A stretch of DNA of 33,787 nucleotides, taken from the NCBI GenBank assembly GCA_020060235.1, contig JAGVAO010000188.1, forward strand, positions 1-33,787, given 5' to 3'. Under the pieces are notes generated by a model. It saw only the letters and a list, made by a program, of their open reading frames with translations, ran no database searches and had not been told where the DNA came from. This DNA comes from Anaerolineales bacterium (GTDB taxonomy: Bacteria > Chloroflexota > Anaerolineae > Anaerolineales > Villigracilaceae). Numbering within the stretch: position 1 is the first letter of the stretch; every line of letters begins with the position of its first letter. Positions 26,602 through 33,787 of this stretch are shown here, one piece after another. The position numbers were made by a program, and so were the translations under genes.

Positions 26602-27081
26602 ATGAACTTTGATTTTCGGCGTTTGCTTTCCCCCGCAGTCATGCTGGGCGCGTTGGGCCTGGCGGCTTTTTTGTTGCTGGTCACGTTTGTGTGGATTTTG
26701 CTAAACGCGCCGGAACGCCCCCAGCCGGGAAGCGTTTCCGCTGCGCTGACGGTCATCCCGGCCCCGACCGCCACCCCCGCCCCGACGGCAACCCCCACTC
26801 CCGACCCCGACATCACGCCGACCCCCATCCCAGGCCAGGTGATGATAGGCAGTTACGTCCAGGTGGCGGGCACTGGCGGACAGGGGCTGCGCATCCGCTC
26901 GAACCCCGGCCTGGAGGGGGCGTTTCTCTTCCTGGCGCTCGATTCTGAAATGTTCATCATCAATGACGGCCCGGTCGAACTGGACGGCTATACCTGGTGG
27001 CAGTTGATTGCCCCTTACGACGATGCCCGCTCCGGCTGGGCGGCAGCCCCGTTTCTCGAATACATTCCGCCGCCGGAATAA
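26602..27081 (+). CDS. Membrane-anchored SH3-like domain protein
   Basis: The protein has 159 residues. One membrane helix (about 12-35) is followed by a Pro/Thr linker (about 50-76) of the PTATPTP type. The C-terminal domain (about 80-155) has GLRIRSNPGLEGAFLFLALD and WWQLIAPYDDARSGWAAAPFLEY, which fit a bacterial SH3 domain with the RSxPG turn and the GWxxxxFL end. Such domains often bind cell-wall or surface ligands. The ATG at 26602 gives a natural membrane anchor, and an upstream alternative at 26572 would overlap the promoter. DUF971 follows 32 bases downstream. Confidence 0.82.
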   Translation: MNFDFRRLLSPAVMLGALGLAAFLLLVTFVWILLNAPERPQPGSVSAALTVIPAPTATPAPTATPTPDPDITPTPIPGQVMIGSYVQVAGTGGQGLRIRSNPGLEGAFLFLALDSEMFIINDGPVELDGYTWWQLIAPYDDARSGWAAAPFLEYIPPPE

Positions 27082-27113
27082 GCAAAAATAAAATATTACG
27101 AGGTAACCCAAAA

Positions 27114-27470
27114 ATGAGTGTACGCCCCACCGGTATTACCGCCAATCGTGAAATGCGCGAAATGACCGTGACATGGAACGACGGCCACACCAGCATTTAT
27201 CCCTTCTCCCTGCTGCGGGCGGCCTGTCCGTGCGCCCAATGCCGCGGTGGACATGAAAACATGAAATCGGAACCCGACCCCGAGGTGTTCAGCGTCTCGC
27301 TCGAGGAAAGCCCGCAGACCCGCCTGACCAATGTCGTCGCTACCGGTTCTTATGGCATTACCCTGGTCTGGGAGGACTATCACGACTACGGCATTTACAA
27401 CTGGCATTACCTGCGGGCCTTGTGCCCCTGTCCCGAATGCCGCCTGAAAAACAGGAAGCCTGCGGCTTAA
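27114..27470 (+). CDS. DUF971 domain protein
   Basis: The protein has 118 residues. The DUF971 pattern is clear: MTVTWNDGHTSIYPFSLLRAACPCAQC, then ATGSYGITLVWEDYHDYGIYNWHYLRALCPCPEC. It is the same fold as the N-terminal domain of gamma-butyrobetaine hydroxylase. Cysteine groups CPCAQC and CPCPEC could bind zinc; this is inference, since not all members have both. The biochemical role is unsettled. GAGG lies about eight bases before the ATG. Confidence 0.9.
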   Translation: MSVRPTGITANREMREMTVTWNDGHTSIYPFSLLRAACPCAQCRGGHENMKSEPDPEVFSVSLEESPQTRLTNVVATGSYGITLVWEDYHDYGIYNWHYLRALCPCPECRLKNRKPAA

Positions 27471-27496
27471 CCGTCCTACCCGAAGAGCCAAAAAGG

Positions 27497-27505
27497 TGGG
27501 ATAAT
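27497..27505 (+). promoter_or_regulatory. Extended -10 candidate before the small membrane protein
   Basis: TGG plus GATAAT forms an extended -10 element about 69 bases before the ATG at 27574. No -35 match was found at 17 bases, so support is modest. Confidence 0.3.
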
Positions 27506-27573
27506 AGCCAGAATTGCGCTCGGCGGGAGAAACGCCTAAGGCTGCAAAACCTATCGAACGGAGCAAAAACCGA

Positions 27574-27903
27574 ATGGAAAATCAAGAATCACAATCCCTG
27601 CACAGCCAGAGTGCGGTCTTCCGCATTGCGCTCGGCGCGAACATTCTCTCCTGGCTCATCCTGGCTTTTTACCTGGTTAATTTTACCGGCGACATTCAGT
27701 CGATTGTCAACAACTGGCCGCTGCAAATGCCGCCCGACCCGCTCCAGCAAGTGATTGCCTGGTCGAGCCTGCTCTCGAAGCCGCTCTTCGGGGCATTCTA
27801 TTTCTTCCTCTTGCAGGGAGTTTCGCAATTGCTGTACATCGGTTTGGATGTCTACCTTGACCTGACCGACACCGGCGAAGACGAAGAAGAAACCGAAGAA
27901 TAA
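27574..27903 (+). CDS. Small membrane protein of unknown function
   Basis: The protein has 109 residues. Two hydrophobic segments are seen near 17-38 (IALGANILSWLILAFYLVNF) and 68-93 (KPLFGAFYFFLLQGVSQLLY). The C-terminus is strongly acidic (TDTGEDEEETEE). No family is recognised. GGAG lies ten bases before the ATG, and a strong terminator follows within ten bases of the stop codon. Confidence 0.75.
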   Translation: MENQESQSLHSQSAVFRIALGANILSWLILAFYLVNFTGDIQSIVNNWPLQMPPDPLQQVIAWSSLLSKPLFGAFYFFLLQGVSQLLYIGLDVYLDLTDTGEDEEETEE

Positions 27904-27911
27904 AGAAACGC

Positions 27912-27940
27912 AACCGCCGGAGAAAAACCGGCGGTTTTTT
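27912..27940 (+). terminator. Intrinsic terminator
   Basis: Perfect nine-base arms (27912-27920 and 27928-27936) enclose a seven-base A-rich loop, and the hairpin runs into a six-base T tract. It ends the small membrane protein transcript. Confidence 0.9.
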
Positions 27941-27962
27941 GTATCCCCAAACCGGAGCTGAT

Positions 27963-30020
27963 ATGACATCCCATCCGCTTGCCCCCAAAAAGCCGCATCC
28001 CATCACCCAGCACGGGCAGACCCGCGTGGACAACTACTTCTGGCTGCGCGAGCGTGACAACCCGCAGACGATGGAATACTTGCGCGCCGAAGACGATTAC
28101 CTGCAAGAAATGACCGGCCACACCCTGCCCTTGCAGGCCGCGCTTTTCGAGGAGATGAAAGCCCGCATCAAGGAAGATGACACTTCGGCCCCTGAAAAGG
28201 TGGACGATTACTACTATTACACCCGTACCGAGCAGGGCAAACAATATCCGCTTTTTTGCCGCAAACACACATCGCTTGACGCGCCCGAAGAAATCCTGCT
28301 CGACCAGAACGCCCTGGCCGAAGGCCGCGCGTTTTGCCGGGTGGGCGCTTTTGTCGTCAGCCCCGACCATTCCAAACTGGCCTACTCGCTCGACGAGGAC
28401 GGCTCTGAAAAATGCGTGCTATACGTAAAAGACTTGCTCGAAAATCGCCTGCTGGAAGAAAAAATTCAAAATACTTATGGGGATGTCTACGACCACAGCG
28501 GGATAGCCTGGGCGAACGACAACCAGACAATTTATTACGTCACCCTCGACCCGTCGCAGCGCCCCGACAAACTCTATCGTCACCGCCTGGGCGACGACCC
28601 GGCCAGCGACCCGCTGCTTTACCATGAAGCCGACGAGCAATACTTTCTGTTTGTGACCAAGAGCCGCAGTCGCGCTTACATCCTGGCCTGGTCGCATTCC
28701 TACACTGCTGACGAGTGGCGCATCCTGCCTGCCGACCAGCCGGATGCCGATTTTCAAGTATTCCATCCTCGCCAGCGCGGCCTGGAATACAGCCTGGAGC
28801 ACCACGGCGGCTATTTTTTCGTCCGCACCAATCTCGACGCGGTCAATTTCCGGCTGATGAAAACGCCCGTAGGGGCCACCGCCCTCGAAAACTGGCAGGA
28901 GGTCGTCCCGCACCGCGCCGACACCCTGCTCGAGGACATGCAGGCCTTCGAGAATCACCTTGTCCTTTACGAGCGCCGCGACGGCCTGCGCCAGATTCGA
29001 CTTTCAGACGCAGACGCAACCAGCCGGGCGCGATACGTCCAGTTCCCCGAGCCGGTCTACACCTACTACCAGGCCGCCAATCCTGAATTCGCGGTCAAAA
29101 CCCTGCGCTTTCACTACACCTCGCTGGTGACGCCCAAATCGGTCATCGATTTTGACATGGAAAAGGATGAGTGGCGGGTGGTCAAGCAGGATGAAATTCC
29201 GAGCGGCTACGACCCGGCGCTTTTCACCTGCGAACGACAGCTTGCCACTGCCCCCGACGGTACCCGCGTCCCCATCTCCCTGCTCTACAAGCGCGGAGTG
29301 CAGCGCGACGGCAGTAACCCGACCCTGCTCCACGGGTATGGCTCTTACGGCATGAGCGTCGAACCGGCCTTCAACGCCAGCCGCCTGAGCCTGGTCGAGC
29401 GCGGATTTGTGTTTGCGATTGCCCACATTCGCGGCGGTTCTGAAATGGGACGCGCCTGGTACGAAGACGGCAAAATGCTCAACAAGCGCAACACTTTCAC
29501 CGATTTCATCGCCTGCGCCGAACACCTGATTGCCGAAAAATATACCTGCACGCCGAAGCTGGCGATTATGGGACGCAGCGCGGGCGGCCTGCTGGTCGGC
29601 GCGGCCTTAACCATGCGCCCGGATTTGTTCGGCGTGGCCGTTGCCGATGTGCCGTTTGTGGACGTCATCAACACCATGAGCGACCCGACCATCCCGTTAA
29701 CGACGATGGAATACGACCAGTGGGGCAATCCCGACAACCGCGAGTACTTCGACTATATGATGTCTTATTCCCCCTATGACAATCTGCGCGCAGCCGATTA
29801 CCCGCATATTCTTATCGGCGCCGGGTTGAACGACCCGCGTGTGGCCTACTGGGAACCGGCCAAATTTGTCGCAAAACTGCGCGAACTAAAAACCAACGAT
29901 TCTCTGCTGGTGCTCAAAACCAACTTCGATGCCGGGCACGCCGGGGCTTCGGGACGTTACGATTACCTGAAAGAAGTTGCGTTTGAGTATGCTTTTTTGA
30001 TAGATATGTTACAGTCGTAA
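27963..30020 (+). CDS. ptrB: Oligopeptidase B-type S9 serine peptidase
   Basis: The protein has 685 residues, the normal length for S9A oligopeptidases. They cleave short peptides after basic residues (oligopeptidase B) or proline. The N-terminal half is a beta-propeller region beginning PPHPITQHGQTRVDNYFWLR-like. The C-terminal hydrolase domain carries Ser539 in GRSAGG, Asp624 in LNDPRV and His659 in AGHAG, a full triad. The segment IAHIRGGSEMGRAWYEDGK is typical of oligopeptidase B. The usual LYGYGSYG reads LLHGYGSYG here. The ATG at 27963 has GGAG five bases upstream. No signal peptide is present, so it acts in the cytoplasm. Confidence 0.93.
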   Translation: MTSHPLAPKKPHPITQHGQTRVDNYFWLRERDNPQTMEYLRAEDDYLQEMTGHTLPLQAALFEEMKARIKEDDTSAPEKVDDYYYYTRTEQGKQYPLFCRKHTSLDAPEEILLDQNALAEGRAFCRVGAFVVSPDHSKLAYSLDEDGSEKCVLYVKDLLENRLLEEKIQNTYGDVYDHSGIAWANDNQTIYYVTLDPSQRPDKLYRHRLGDDPASDPLLYHEADEQYFLFVTKSRSRAYILAWSHSYTADEWRILPADQPDADFQVFHPRQRGLEYSLEHHGGYFFVRTNLDAVNFRLMKTPVGATALENWQEVVPHRADTLLEDMQAFENHLVLYERRDGLRQIRLSDADATSRARYVQFPEPVYTYYQAANPEFAVKTLRFHYTSLVTPKSVIDFDMEKDEWRVVKQDEIPSGYDPALFTCERQLATAPDGTRVPISLLYKRGVQRDGSNPTLLHGYGSYGMSVEPAFNASRLSLVERGFVFAIAHIRGGSEMGRAWYEDGKMLNKRNTFTDFIACAEHLIAEKYTCTPKLAIMGRSAGGLLVGAALTMRPDLFGVAVADVPFVDVINTMSDPTIPLTTMEYDQWGNPDNREYFDYMMSYSPYDNLRAADYPHILIGAGLNDPRVAYWEPAKFVAKLRELKTNDSLLVLKTNFDAGHAGASGRYDYLKEVAFEYAFLIDMLQS

Positions 30021-30050
30021 GGATTATCATTTTTCAACAAGGAGAGAACC

Positions 30051-30521
30051 ATGCGCTACGATGTAAACCTTGAAAACTTTGAAGGCCAGAATATCGAAGT
30101 CGATTCCAGCTTTTTCTCAGGCGTAAAACTGCTTCTCAATGGCGAGCCGGCCCCAAAAGGAGAAAAACGCGGTGAGTTTGTCTTGCAGAACAACAGCGGC
30201 CAGCAGGTTACAGCTACCTGGAAGCAGCAAGCACTTGGCTTTGACATTCCCCAGCTGGTGATTGACGGAAAAGCCATCAACCTGGTCGAGCCGCTCAAAT
30301 GGTATCAGTGGGTCTGGGGTGGCTGGCCTGTCGTTCTCGTTTTTGCTGGTGGATTTATCGGGGCAATTTTCGGTGTCATTGCCTTTGCCGTCAATGCAAA
30401 AGTATTTCGCATGGACCTCTCTGGGGTGATGAAATATGCGCTCACAGCTGTTATTTCTTTTGTCGCGCTCGTGGCCTATATTGTCATTGCGGTTGCCATA
30501 CAGTTGGCGGTTGGAGGGTAG
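30051..30521 (+). CDS. Membrane protein of unknown function
   Basis: The protein has 156 residues. The N-terminal ~80 residues look soluble and beta-rich (NIEVDSSFFSGVKLLLNGEP, then KRGEFVLQNNSGQQVTATW). Two membrane helices follow near 92-114 and 128-152. No named family is recognised. GGAG precedes the ATG, and the gene begins 30 bases after the peptidase stop, so it may be cotranscribed with it. A terminator follows. Confidence 0.78.
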   Translation: MRYDVNLENFEGQNIEVDSSFFSGVKLLLNGEPAPKGEKRGEFVLQNNSGQQVTATWKQQALGFDIPQLVIDGKAINLVEPLKWYQWVWGGWPVVLVFAGGFIGAIFGVIAFAVNAKVFRMDLSGVMKYALTAVISFVALVAYIVIAVAIQLAVGG

Positions 30522-30536
30522 TCTGGTTTTTCATGT

Positions 30537-30564
30537 AAAAAGACGCGCGCAGGCGCGTCTTTTT
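30537..30564 (+). terminator. Intrinsic terminator
   Basis: Perfect 12-base arms (30537-30548 and 30553-30564) enclose a four-base loop, and the second arm ends in five T residues. Outer bases CATGTAAA and TTTACATG extend the pairing with a small bulge. Confidence 0.88.
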
Positions 30565-30577
30565 ACTTTACATGTCG

Positions 30578-30602
30578 TAGCGCGGGATGTTATCCCGCGC
30601 TA
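30578..30602. repeat. Perfect GC-rich palindromic element
   Basis: Arms TAGCGCGGGAT and ATCCCGCGCTA, 11 bases each, enclose a three-base loop. It lies between convergent genes just after a terminator. It has no T tract on the minus strand, so it is more like a dispersed palindromic repeat than a terminator. Confidence 0.6.
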
Positions 30603-30637
30603 AAAAATGTGGATGAGCAATCCGCCCCACGAAGAAT

Positions 30638-30952
30638 CTACTCCAATTCAGGCGCACCGCTGCGGTTAACGATGGTCACATCTTCGTCCTTGAGCAGGAT
30701 GTCCAGTTCGGCGGTTCGGGCGACGACAATCTGGCGCACCACCAGCCGGATGGGGTGGAAAATCGTCAGCATGTAAGAGCCGCCGCGCAGGAAGTCATTG
30801 AACTGCACGAGACGGGCGGTTTCGAGAATCTTCCAGCCTTCGTCGAGGGCCGAAAGCAAGAGTAAATAGTCGGCAGGTTTGCCAGCCGGGCGGGCCGGTT
30901 CCTGTAATTTGTTCCAGACATGGTCGCTGTCGAACGTTGTTTGCATCAACAT
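30638..30952 (-). CDS. Hypothetical protein of 104 residues
   Basis: No family is recognised. The centre LSALDEGWKILETARLVQFN looks helical, and the end MLTIFHPIRLVVRQIVVART then LDILLKDEDVTIVNRSG suggests strands. AAAGGAG sits seven bases before the ATG, which supports a real gene. It stands alone, with its own upstream spacer of about 150 bases. Confidence 0.7.
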   Translation of the reverse strand: MLMQTTFDSDHVWNKLQEPARPAGKPADYLLLLSALDEGWKILETARLVQFNDFLRGGSYMLTIFHPIRLVVRQIVVARTAELDILLKDEDVTIVNRSGAPELE

Positions 30953-31044
30953 GATTTTGCTCCTTTAACTTTTCTAAGCATCATCATACCTGCCCATGTT
31001 TATCAACGGTTTAAGCGCAGGTAAACAACTTGTAAAGAAATTCA

Positions 31045-31078
31045 AAACTCCCGGTCTCGTTTGAAAGGCCGGGAGTTT
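31045..31078 (-). terminator. Intrinsic terminator after the LamG-like lipoprotein gene
   Basis: Perfect ten-base arms AAACTCCCGG and CCGGGAGTTT enclose 14 bases. On the minus strand TTTTGAATTT follows. It lies about 24 bases after the lipoprotein stop codon. Confidence 0.75.
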
Positions 31079-31102
31079 GTTTTGCAAAGAACAGGCAAAA
31101 TT

Positions 31103-31927
31103 TTAGGGAACGAGTTCCTCGAACTCGAAATTGTCATAGGCGACGCCCATCGAGTGCCAGTCCATGTACAGGCCGACTTCAGCGGGTTCGACCGCAATTT
31201 TGTAGGCCACGAAAGAAACTATGCCGTTCAAAATCATTTTCATGTCGGCCTGCCCAGCGCCGGCTGGTTCGAGGACAATTTCGAGCCGGTTGGTCAACTT
31301 GCCCGGTTTGACATGGCTGTTGAAAACATTCTCGGTCGAGGCATTAATAACCTGCCAGTCTTGTTTTATGTAATCATAACGCGCCAGAAGGGCAAACTGC
31401 AACGGGGAAATACCCAAAACGGTCTGGTAGTTTTTGCCCTCGCCGACCATCAGACCGTACAGACGGTCAGTGAACCCTTCCACAAATGTCACATCGACGG
31501 CAATGCGGAAGTAGGTTTTCTTGCCGCAGGCAACACAAATAACCACGTCGGTCTGGTCATAACCGCTGCCACGGGCCGGATAGGGGCCCATCAGCAATGT
31601 GCCGTCTTGAAATTTGCAACTTTTACAGCCTTTCCAGTTTTTGCTATTGGGGTCTGAAAAGTCGTCGTTGAAAACGATAGGCCCTTCGGGTGTTGCCGTC
31701 GGGGTAATGGTTGGCGTTTCGGTCGGTGGCAGGGTGGGGGTGATGGTCGCCGTCGGCGGGACGGGGGTTTCGGTCGGCGGCAGGGGCGTGGGTGAAGCGG
31801 CGGCGGCGGTTTCGGCGACCATCGTTTCGGCCATTTCCTGCGCCGAGGGGCCGCTTGCGCCAACCTCGCAGGCCAACGCGGCAAACAAAAGGACAACGAT
31901 GCCAATGAAAGGCGCTTTTCTTTTCAT
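31103..31927 (-). CDS. Lipoprotein with Pro/Thr linker and LamG-like domain
   Basis: The protein has 274 residues from the ATG at 31927, which has AGGAG before it. A longer frame from 31984 lacks a ribosome site. The signal sequence ends in the lipobox ALAC with Cys20. A Pro/Thr linker (about 45-80) leads to a beta-rich domain that starts FNDDFSDPNSKNW and ends NFEFEELVP, the pattern of concanavalin/LamG-type domains. Two CxxC pairs (CKSC and CVAC) lie near the start of this domain. The protein is probably anchored outside the membrane, and its ligand is unknown. Confidence 0.83.
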   Translation of the reverse strand: MKRKAPFIGIVVLLFAALACEVGASGPSAQEMAETMVAETAAAASPTPLPPTETPVPPTATITPTLPPTETPTITPTATPEGPIVFNDDFSDPNSKNWKGCKSCKFQDGTLLMGPYPARGSGYDQTDVVICVACGKKTYFRIAVDVTFVEGFTDRLYGLMVGEGKNYQTVLGISPLQFALLARYDYIKQDWQVINASTENVFNSHVKPGKLTNRLEIVLEPAGAGQADMKMILNGIVSFVAYKIAVEPAEVGLYMDWHSMGVAYDNFEFEELVP

Positions 31928-32012
31928 CTTTTCTCCTGAAAAAATATTTGATACTTGAATCCACCTGGAAACAATTACAACCATCTTACATAAATGAAAG
32001 GTTCATGCAAAG

Positions 32013-32024
32013 TGACATATGTCA
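32013..32024. promoter_or_regulatory. Perfect 12-base palindrome, possible operator
   Basis: TGACATATGTCA lies 86 bases upstream of the lipoprotein start codon. It resembles a binding site for a dimeric regulator, but no regulator is adjacent and only one copy was seen. Confidence 0.35.
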
Positions 32025-32031
32025 TTTTTTA

Positions 32032-32047
32032 TCCTCCTTTTGGAGGA
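32032..32047 (-). terminator. Short hairpin after the membrane protein gene
   Basis: Six-base arms TCCTCC and GGAGGA enclose four bases. It lies nine bases after the stop of the 174-residue protein gene. No T tract follows on the minus strand, so its role as a terminator is doubtful. Confidence 0.3.
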
Positions 32048-32055
32048 CGAACTGC

Positions 32056-32580
32056 CTAATTTTGTCTAAACAACCAGCCGGTCAAGGCGTAAAAGACCCC
32101 CGAAAATAACAAAACAAACTTGATTGTGGCACACCAGAAGGCAATTTGCGGCATGGGTGAAAATGCGCCGTTTTGCAGAATGTAAAAAAGGGAAATATTC
32201 TCGACTGTATCGAATCCGACTGCGAGGAAAGCGCCCCAGGCGAGGGCCTTTCCAAACGCGGACCAAAACCCTCCCCGTCGCCTGTCTGCCGCTATGCTGA
32301 CGGCCAGGCCCAGGGCTGTGGCGTAGACCGGCATGAAGAGAAAGTCGAGGCCGAGGCCGAACGCCAGCGAAAGGCGGGCCGCTTCGCCCCAGGATGCCAG
32401 CATGGCGGAGGCGGCTGCGGGTGTTTGCGCCAACTCGAAGGACACGATTCCGCCGGGGGCGGCGGGTGTTCGGACGGGTTGGTCAAGAAAGTTGAAAACG
32501 GCGAACAGGCCGAGGGTGAGAACGAGGAAGAGTCTGAAGAGCGCAATCCGCCGGGGCGCGGGGATGAAGTCGAGGGGCAT
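32056..32580 (-). CDS. Membrane protein of unknown function
   Basis: The protein has 174 residues. Four hydrophobic segments are visible near 15-30, 70-95, 107-122 and 143-170. The phrase GFDTVENISLFYILQNG between the third and fourth segments is distinctive, but I cannot name the family. The start codon lies 16 bases after the stop of the GNAT-like gene, so the two are likely cotranscribed. Confidence 0.8.
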   Translation of the reverse strand: MPLDFIPAPRRIALFRLFLVLTLGLFAVFNFLDQPVRTPAAPGGIVSFELAQTPAAASAMLASWGEAARLSLAFGLGLDFLFMPVYATALGLAVSIAADRRRGGFWSAFGKALAWGAFLAVGFDTVENISLFYILQNGAFSPMPQIAFWCATIKFVLLFSGVFYALTGWLFRQN

Positions 32581-32596
32581 GAGTCGGCCTGTCGCC

Positions 32597-33727
32597 TTAA
32601 TCCAAATCCCTGCGGAAGACGCGGTGGTTTTTGTACTCGACGCCGTTCAGGTTTTTCAGGTCGGCGCGCATCTGGGTGGCGGTTTCGGCGACCTGGGTCA
32701 TTTCGACGTGCTGGAACTCGAATTCCATGAACGAGCGGGCCATTTCGTAGTAGAGCAAGGCGTTGCCGCCATGGCCCTGGAAGGCGGGCAGGATGCCCAT
32801 GCCGTTGCCTGAGACGGTTTTGGTGCGGCGCATTTCGAGCAACAGGTCGGGCAGACCGAAGGGCAGCAGGCGGCCGCGGGCGCGCTGGAGGGCGGCCGAG
32901 ACGTCGGGGAAGGCGAAGAGGAAGCCGACCACGTCTTCGCCGTGCAGGATGATTTTAATCAGGCGATGGTCGGCGACGGTCATGATGTTTTCGACCACGA
33001 ATTTGATTTCGTTGGGGGTCAGGGGGTAGTATTCCCAGTTGTTGATGAAGGCGTCGTTGTAGGCCTGGCCGATGCGCCCGGCCCACTGGACGAGTTCGCG
33101 CTTGTTCTTGAAGCGCTTGACCTGCAATTGGCCGCGTTCCATGACCCGTTGGGCGATGCGCTCGACGCGCTCAGGAATGTGGAAGTTTTCGGCGGGGACG
33201 TAGCAGGAGACGAAATCGACTTCCTTCTCGAAGCCCAGGTTTTCGACCAGGCGCGGGTAGTAGTCGTAGTTGTAGTTCATCATGGTCATCATCTGGCGGT
33301 GGTTGTAGCCTGCGACCAGGATGCCGTAGCCGTCGAGCGGCCCCATGCCTTTTGGCCCGACGATGCGTTTCAGGCCGCGCGAACGCGCCCAGTCGAAGGC
33401 GGCTTCGAACAGGGCGTTGGCGACTGCCTGGTCATCGATGCTCTCGAAGAAGTAGAACTCGGCTTCCCTGGCATCGTGGTATTGGTTGAAGGGTTTGTTT
33501 TCGAGGGCGGCGATGCGCCCGACCATTTGGCCGTCTTGCTCGGCGATGAAGAAATCGGCTTCGGAATGTTCGAAATAGGGGTGTTTGACGCGATTCAGGT
33601 ACAGGTTTGCGTCGATAAACAACGGCGGCACCCAGTAGGGACAGTTGCGATAATGCTCGTAAGGAAAGCGCACGAATTTGCGCGCCTGGTTTTTGTCGCT
33701 TGTGTCTATTTTGGTGATGGTCAGCAT
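32597..33727 (-). CDS. GNAT-fold acyltransferase-like protein of 376 residues
   Basis: The N-terminal part (about 1-190) contains EADFFIAEQDGQMVGRIAALEN, a strand pair typical of GNAT enzymes, followed by GPKGMGPLDGYGILVAG. The C-terminal part (about 225-376) holds a second GNAT-like unit with GMGILPAFQGHGGNALLYYEM, which resembles the acetyl-CoA pyrophosphate loop. Proteins of this length and pattern are annotated as uncharacterised N-acetyltransferases, and the substrate is unknown. GGAGG lies a few bases before the ATG, and a promoter is visible upstream. A membrane protein gene follows on the same strand. Confidence 0.82.
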   Translation of the reverse strand: MLTITKIDTSDKNQARKFVRFPYEHYRNCPYWVPPLFIDANLYLNRVKHPYFEHSEADFFIAEQDGQMVGRIAALENKPFNQYHDAREAEFYFFESIDDQAVANALFEAAFDWARSRGLKRIVGPKGMGPLDGYGILVAGYNHRQMMTMMNYNYDYYPRLVENLGFEKEVDFVSCYVPAENFHIPERVERIAQRVMERGQLQVKRFKNKRELVQWAGRIGQAYNDAFINNWEYYPLTPNEIKFVVENIMTVADHRLIKIILHGEDVVGFLFAFPDVSAALQRARGRLLPFGLPDLLLEMRRTKTVSGNGMGILPAFQGHGGNALLYYEMARSFMEFEFQHVEMTQVAETATQMRADLKNLNGVEYKNHRVFRRDLD

Positions 33728-33755
33728 GAGCCCTCCGCCGGATTTATTGTTTTCT

Positions 33756-33785
33756 TTTATATCATTATTTGGGCCTGAAAGTAAA
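33756..33785 (-). promoter_or_regulatory. Sigma70-like promoter with extended -10
   Basis: On the minus strand TTTACT (33780-33785) and TATAAA (33756-33761) are spaced 18 bases apart, with TGA directly before the -10 box as an extended element. The leader to the ATG at 33727 is about 22 bases. Confidence 0.55.
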
Positions 33786-33787
33786 CA

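Noticed and set aside
26750-26840. Repeated cccc-acc words suggesting a repeat element
   Set aside because: They encode the PTATPTP linker of the SH3-like protein, so there is no need for a separate element.
31680-31800. Repetitive GC-rich stretch resembling a short tandem repeat array
   Set aside because: It encodes the Pro/Thr linker of the lipoprotein. The repeats are irregular in length and explained by low-complexity coding sequence, not CRISPR.
32942-33778. Plus-strand open frame of 278 codons
   Set aside because: It is antisense to the GNAT-like gene, which has a clear ribosome site and promoter.

Overview
The window looks like a chromosomal segment of a member of the Chloroflexota, most likely class Anaerolineae. 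This is inferred from moderately high GC content, giant multi-GAF hybrid histidine kinases, exported proteins with Pro/Thr 'TPTATP' linkers, and a kinase-rpe-rpmB-yloU-fakA cluster. No rRNA or tRNA gene, insertion sequence or CRISPR array was seen. About 26 protein genes are supported, most on the minus strand.

Region 1-9.7 kb holds two adjacent giant hybrid sensor kinases on the minus strand. The upstream one (4617-9521) has three copies of a ~280-residue sensor module resembling V4R/heme-NO-binding-like domains, then two membrane segments, a GAF domain, a kinase core and two receivers. The downstream one runs off the left edge and has about six GAF domains, a kinase core and two receivers. 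A good sigma70-like promoter lies before the pair.

Region 9.7-16.6 kb carries a GNAT acetyltransferase, a small basic-fold protein followed by a SUI1/YciH factor on the plus strand, and a minus-strand MacB/LolCDE-like ABC exporter operon (ATPase, two FtsX-type permeases, one lipoprotein). A decayed fragment of a second SUI1 gene lies beyond the ATPase start, followed by an SRPBCC-like protein and a DUF418 membrane protein. Region 16.7-19.5 kb is one large protein joining a trypsin-like protease to a CHAT caspase-like protease.

Region 19.6-24.8 kb is a housekeeping cluster: DegV (FakB-like), FakA (DAK2), YloU/Asp23, ribosomal protein L28 on the opposite strand, ribulose-phosphate 3-epimerase, and a Hanks-type kinase. 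The gene order resembles the prkC-rpe-rpmB-yloU-yloV region of Firmicutes.

Region 24.8-26.6 kb is a visibly AT-richer island. It encodes a short XRE regulator, an unrecognised 153-residue protein and a Dam-family adenine methyltransferase. Two copies of the same dyad (TTATGC-N7-GCATAA) lie upstream of the regulator and over the predicted -10 of the methyltransferase gene, so the regulator probably controls both. No endonuclease was recognised.

Region 26.6-33.8 kb holds an SH3-like membrane-anchored protein, DUF971, small membrane proteins, an oligopeptidase B-type S9 peptidase, a lipoprotein with a LamG-like domain, and a GNAT-like protein of 376 residues followed by a membrane protein. Several clear hairpin-plus-T-tract terminators separate these units.
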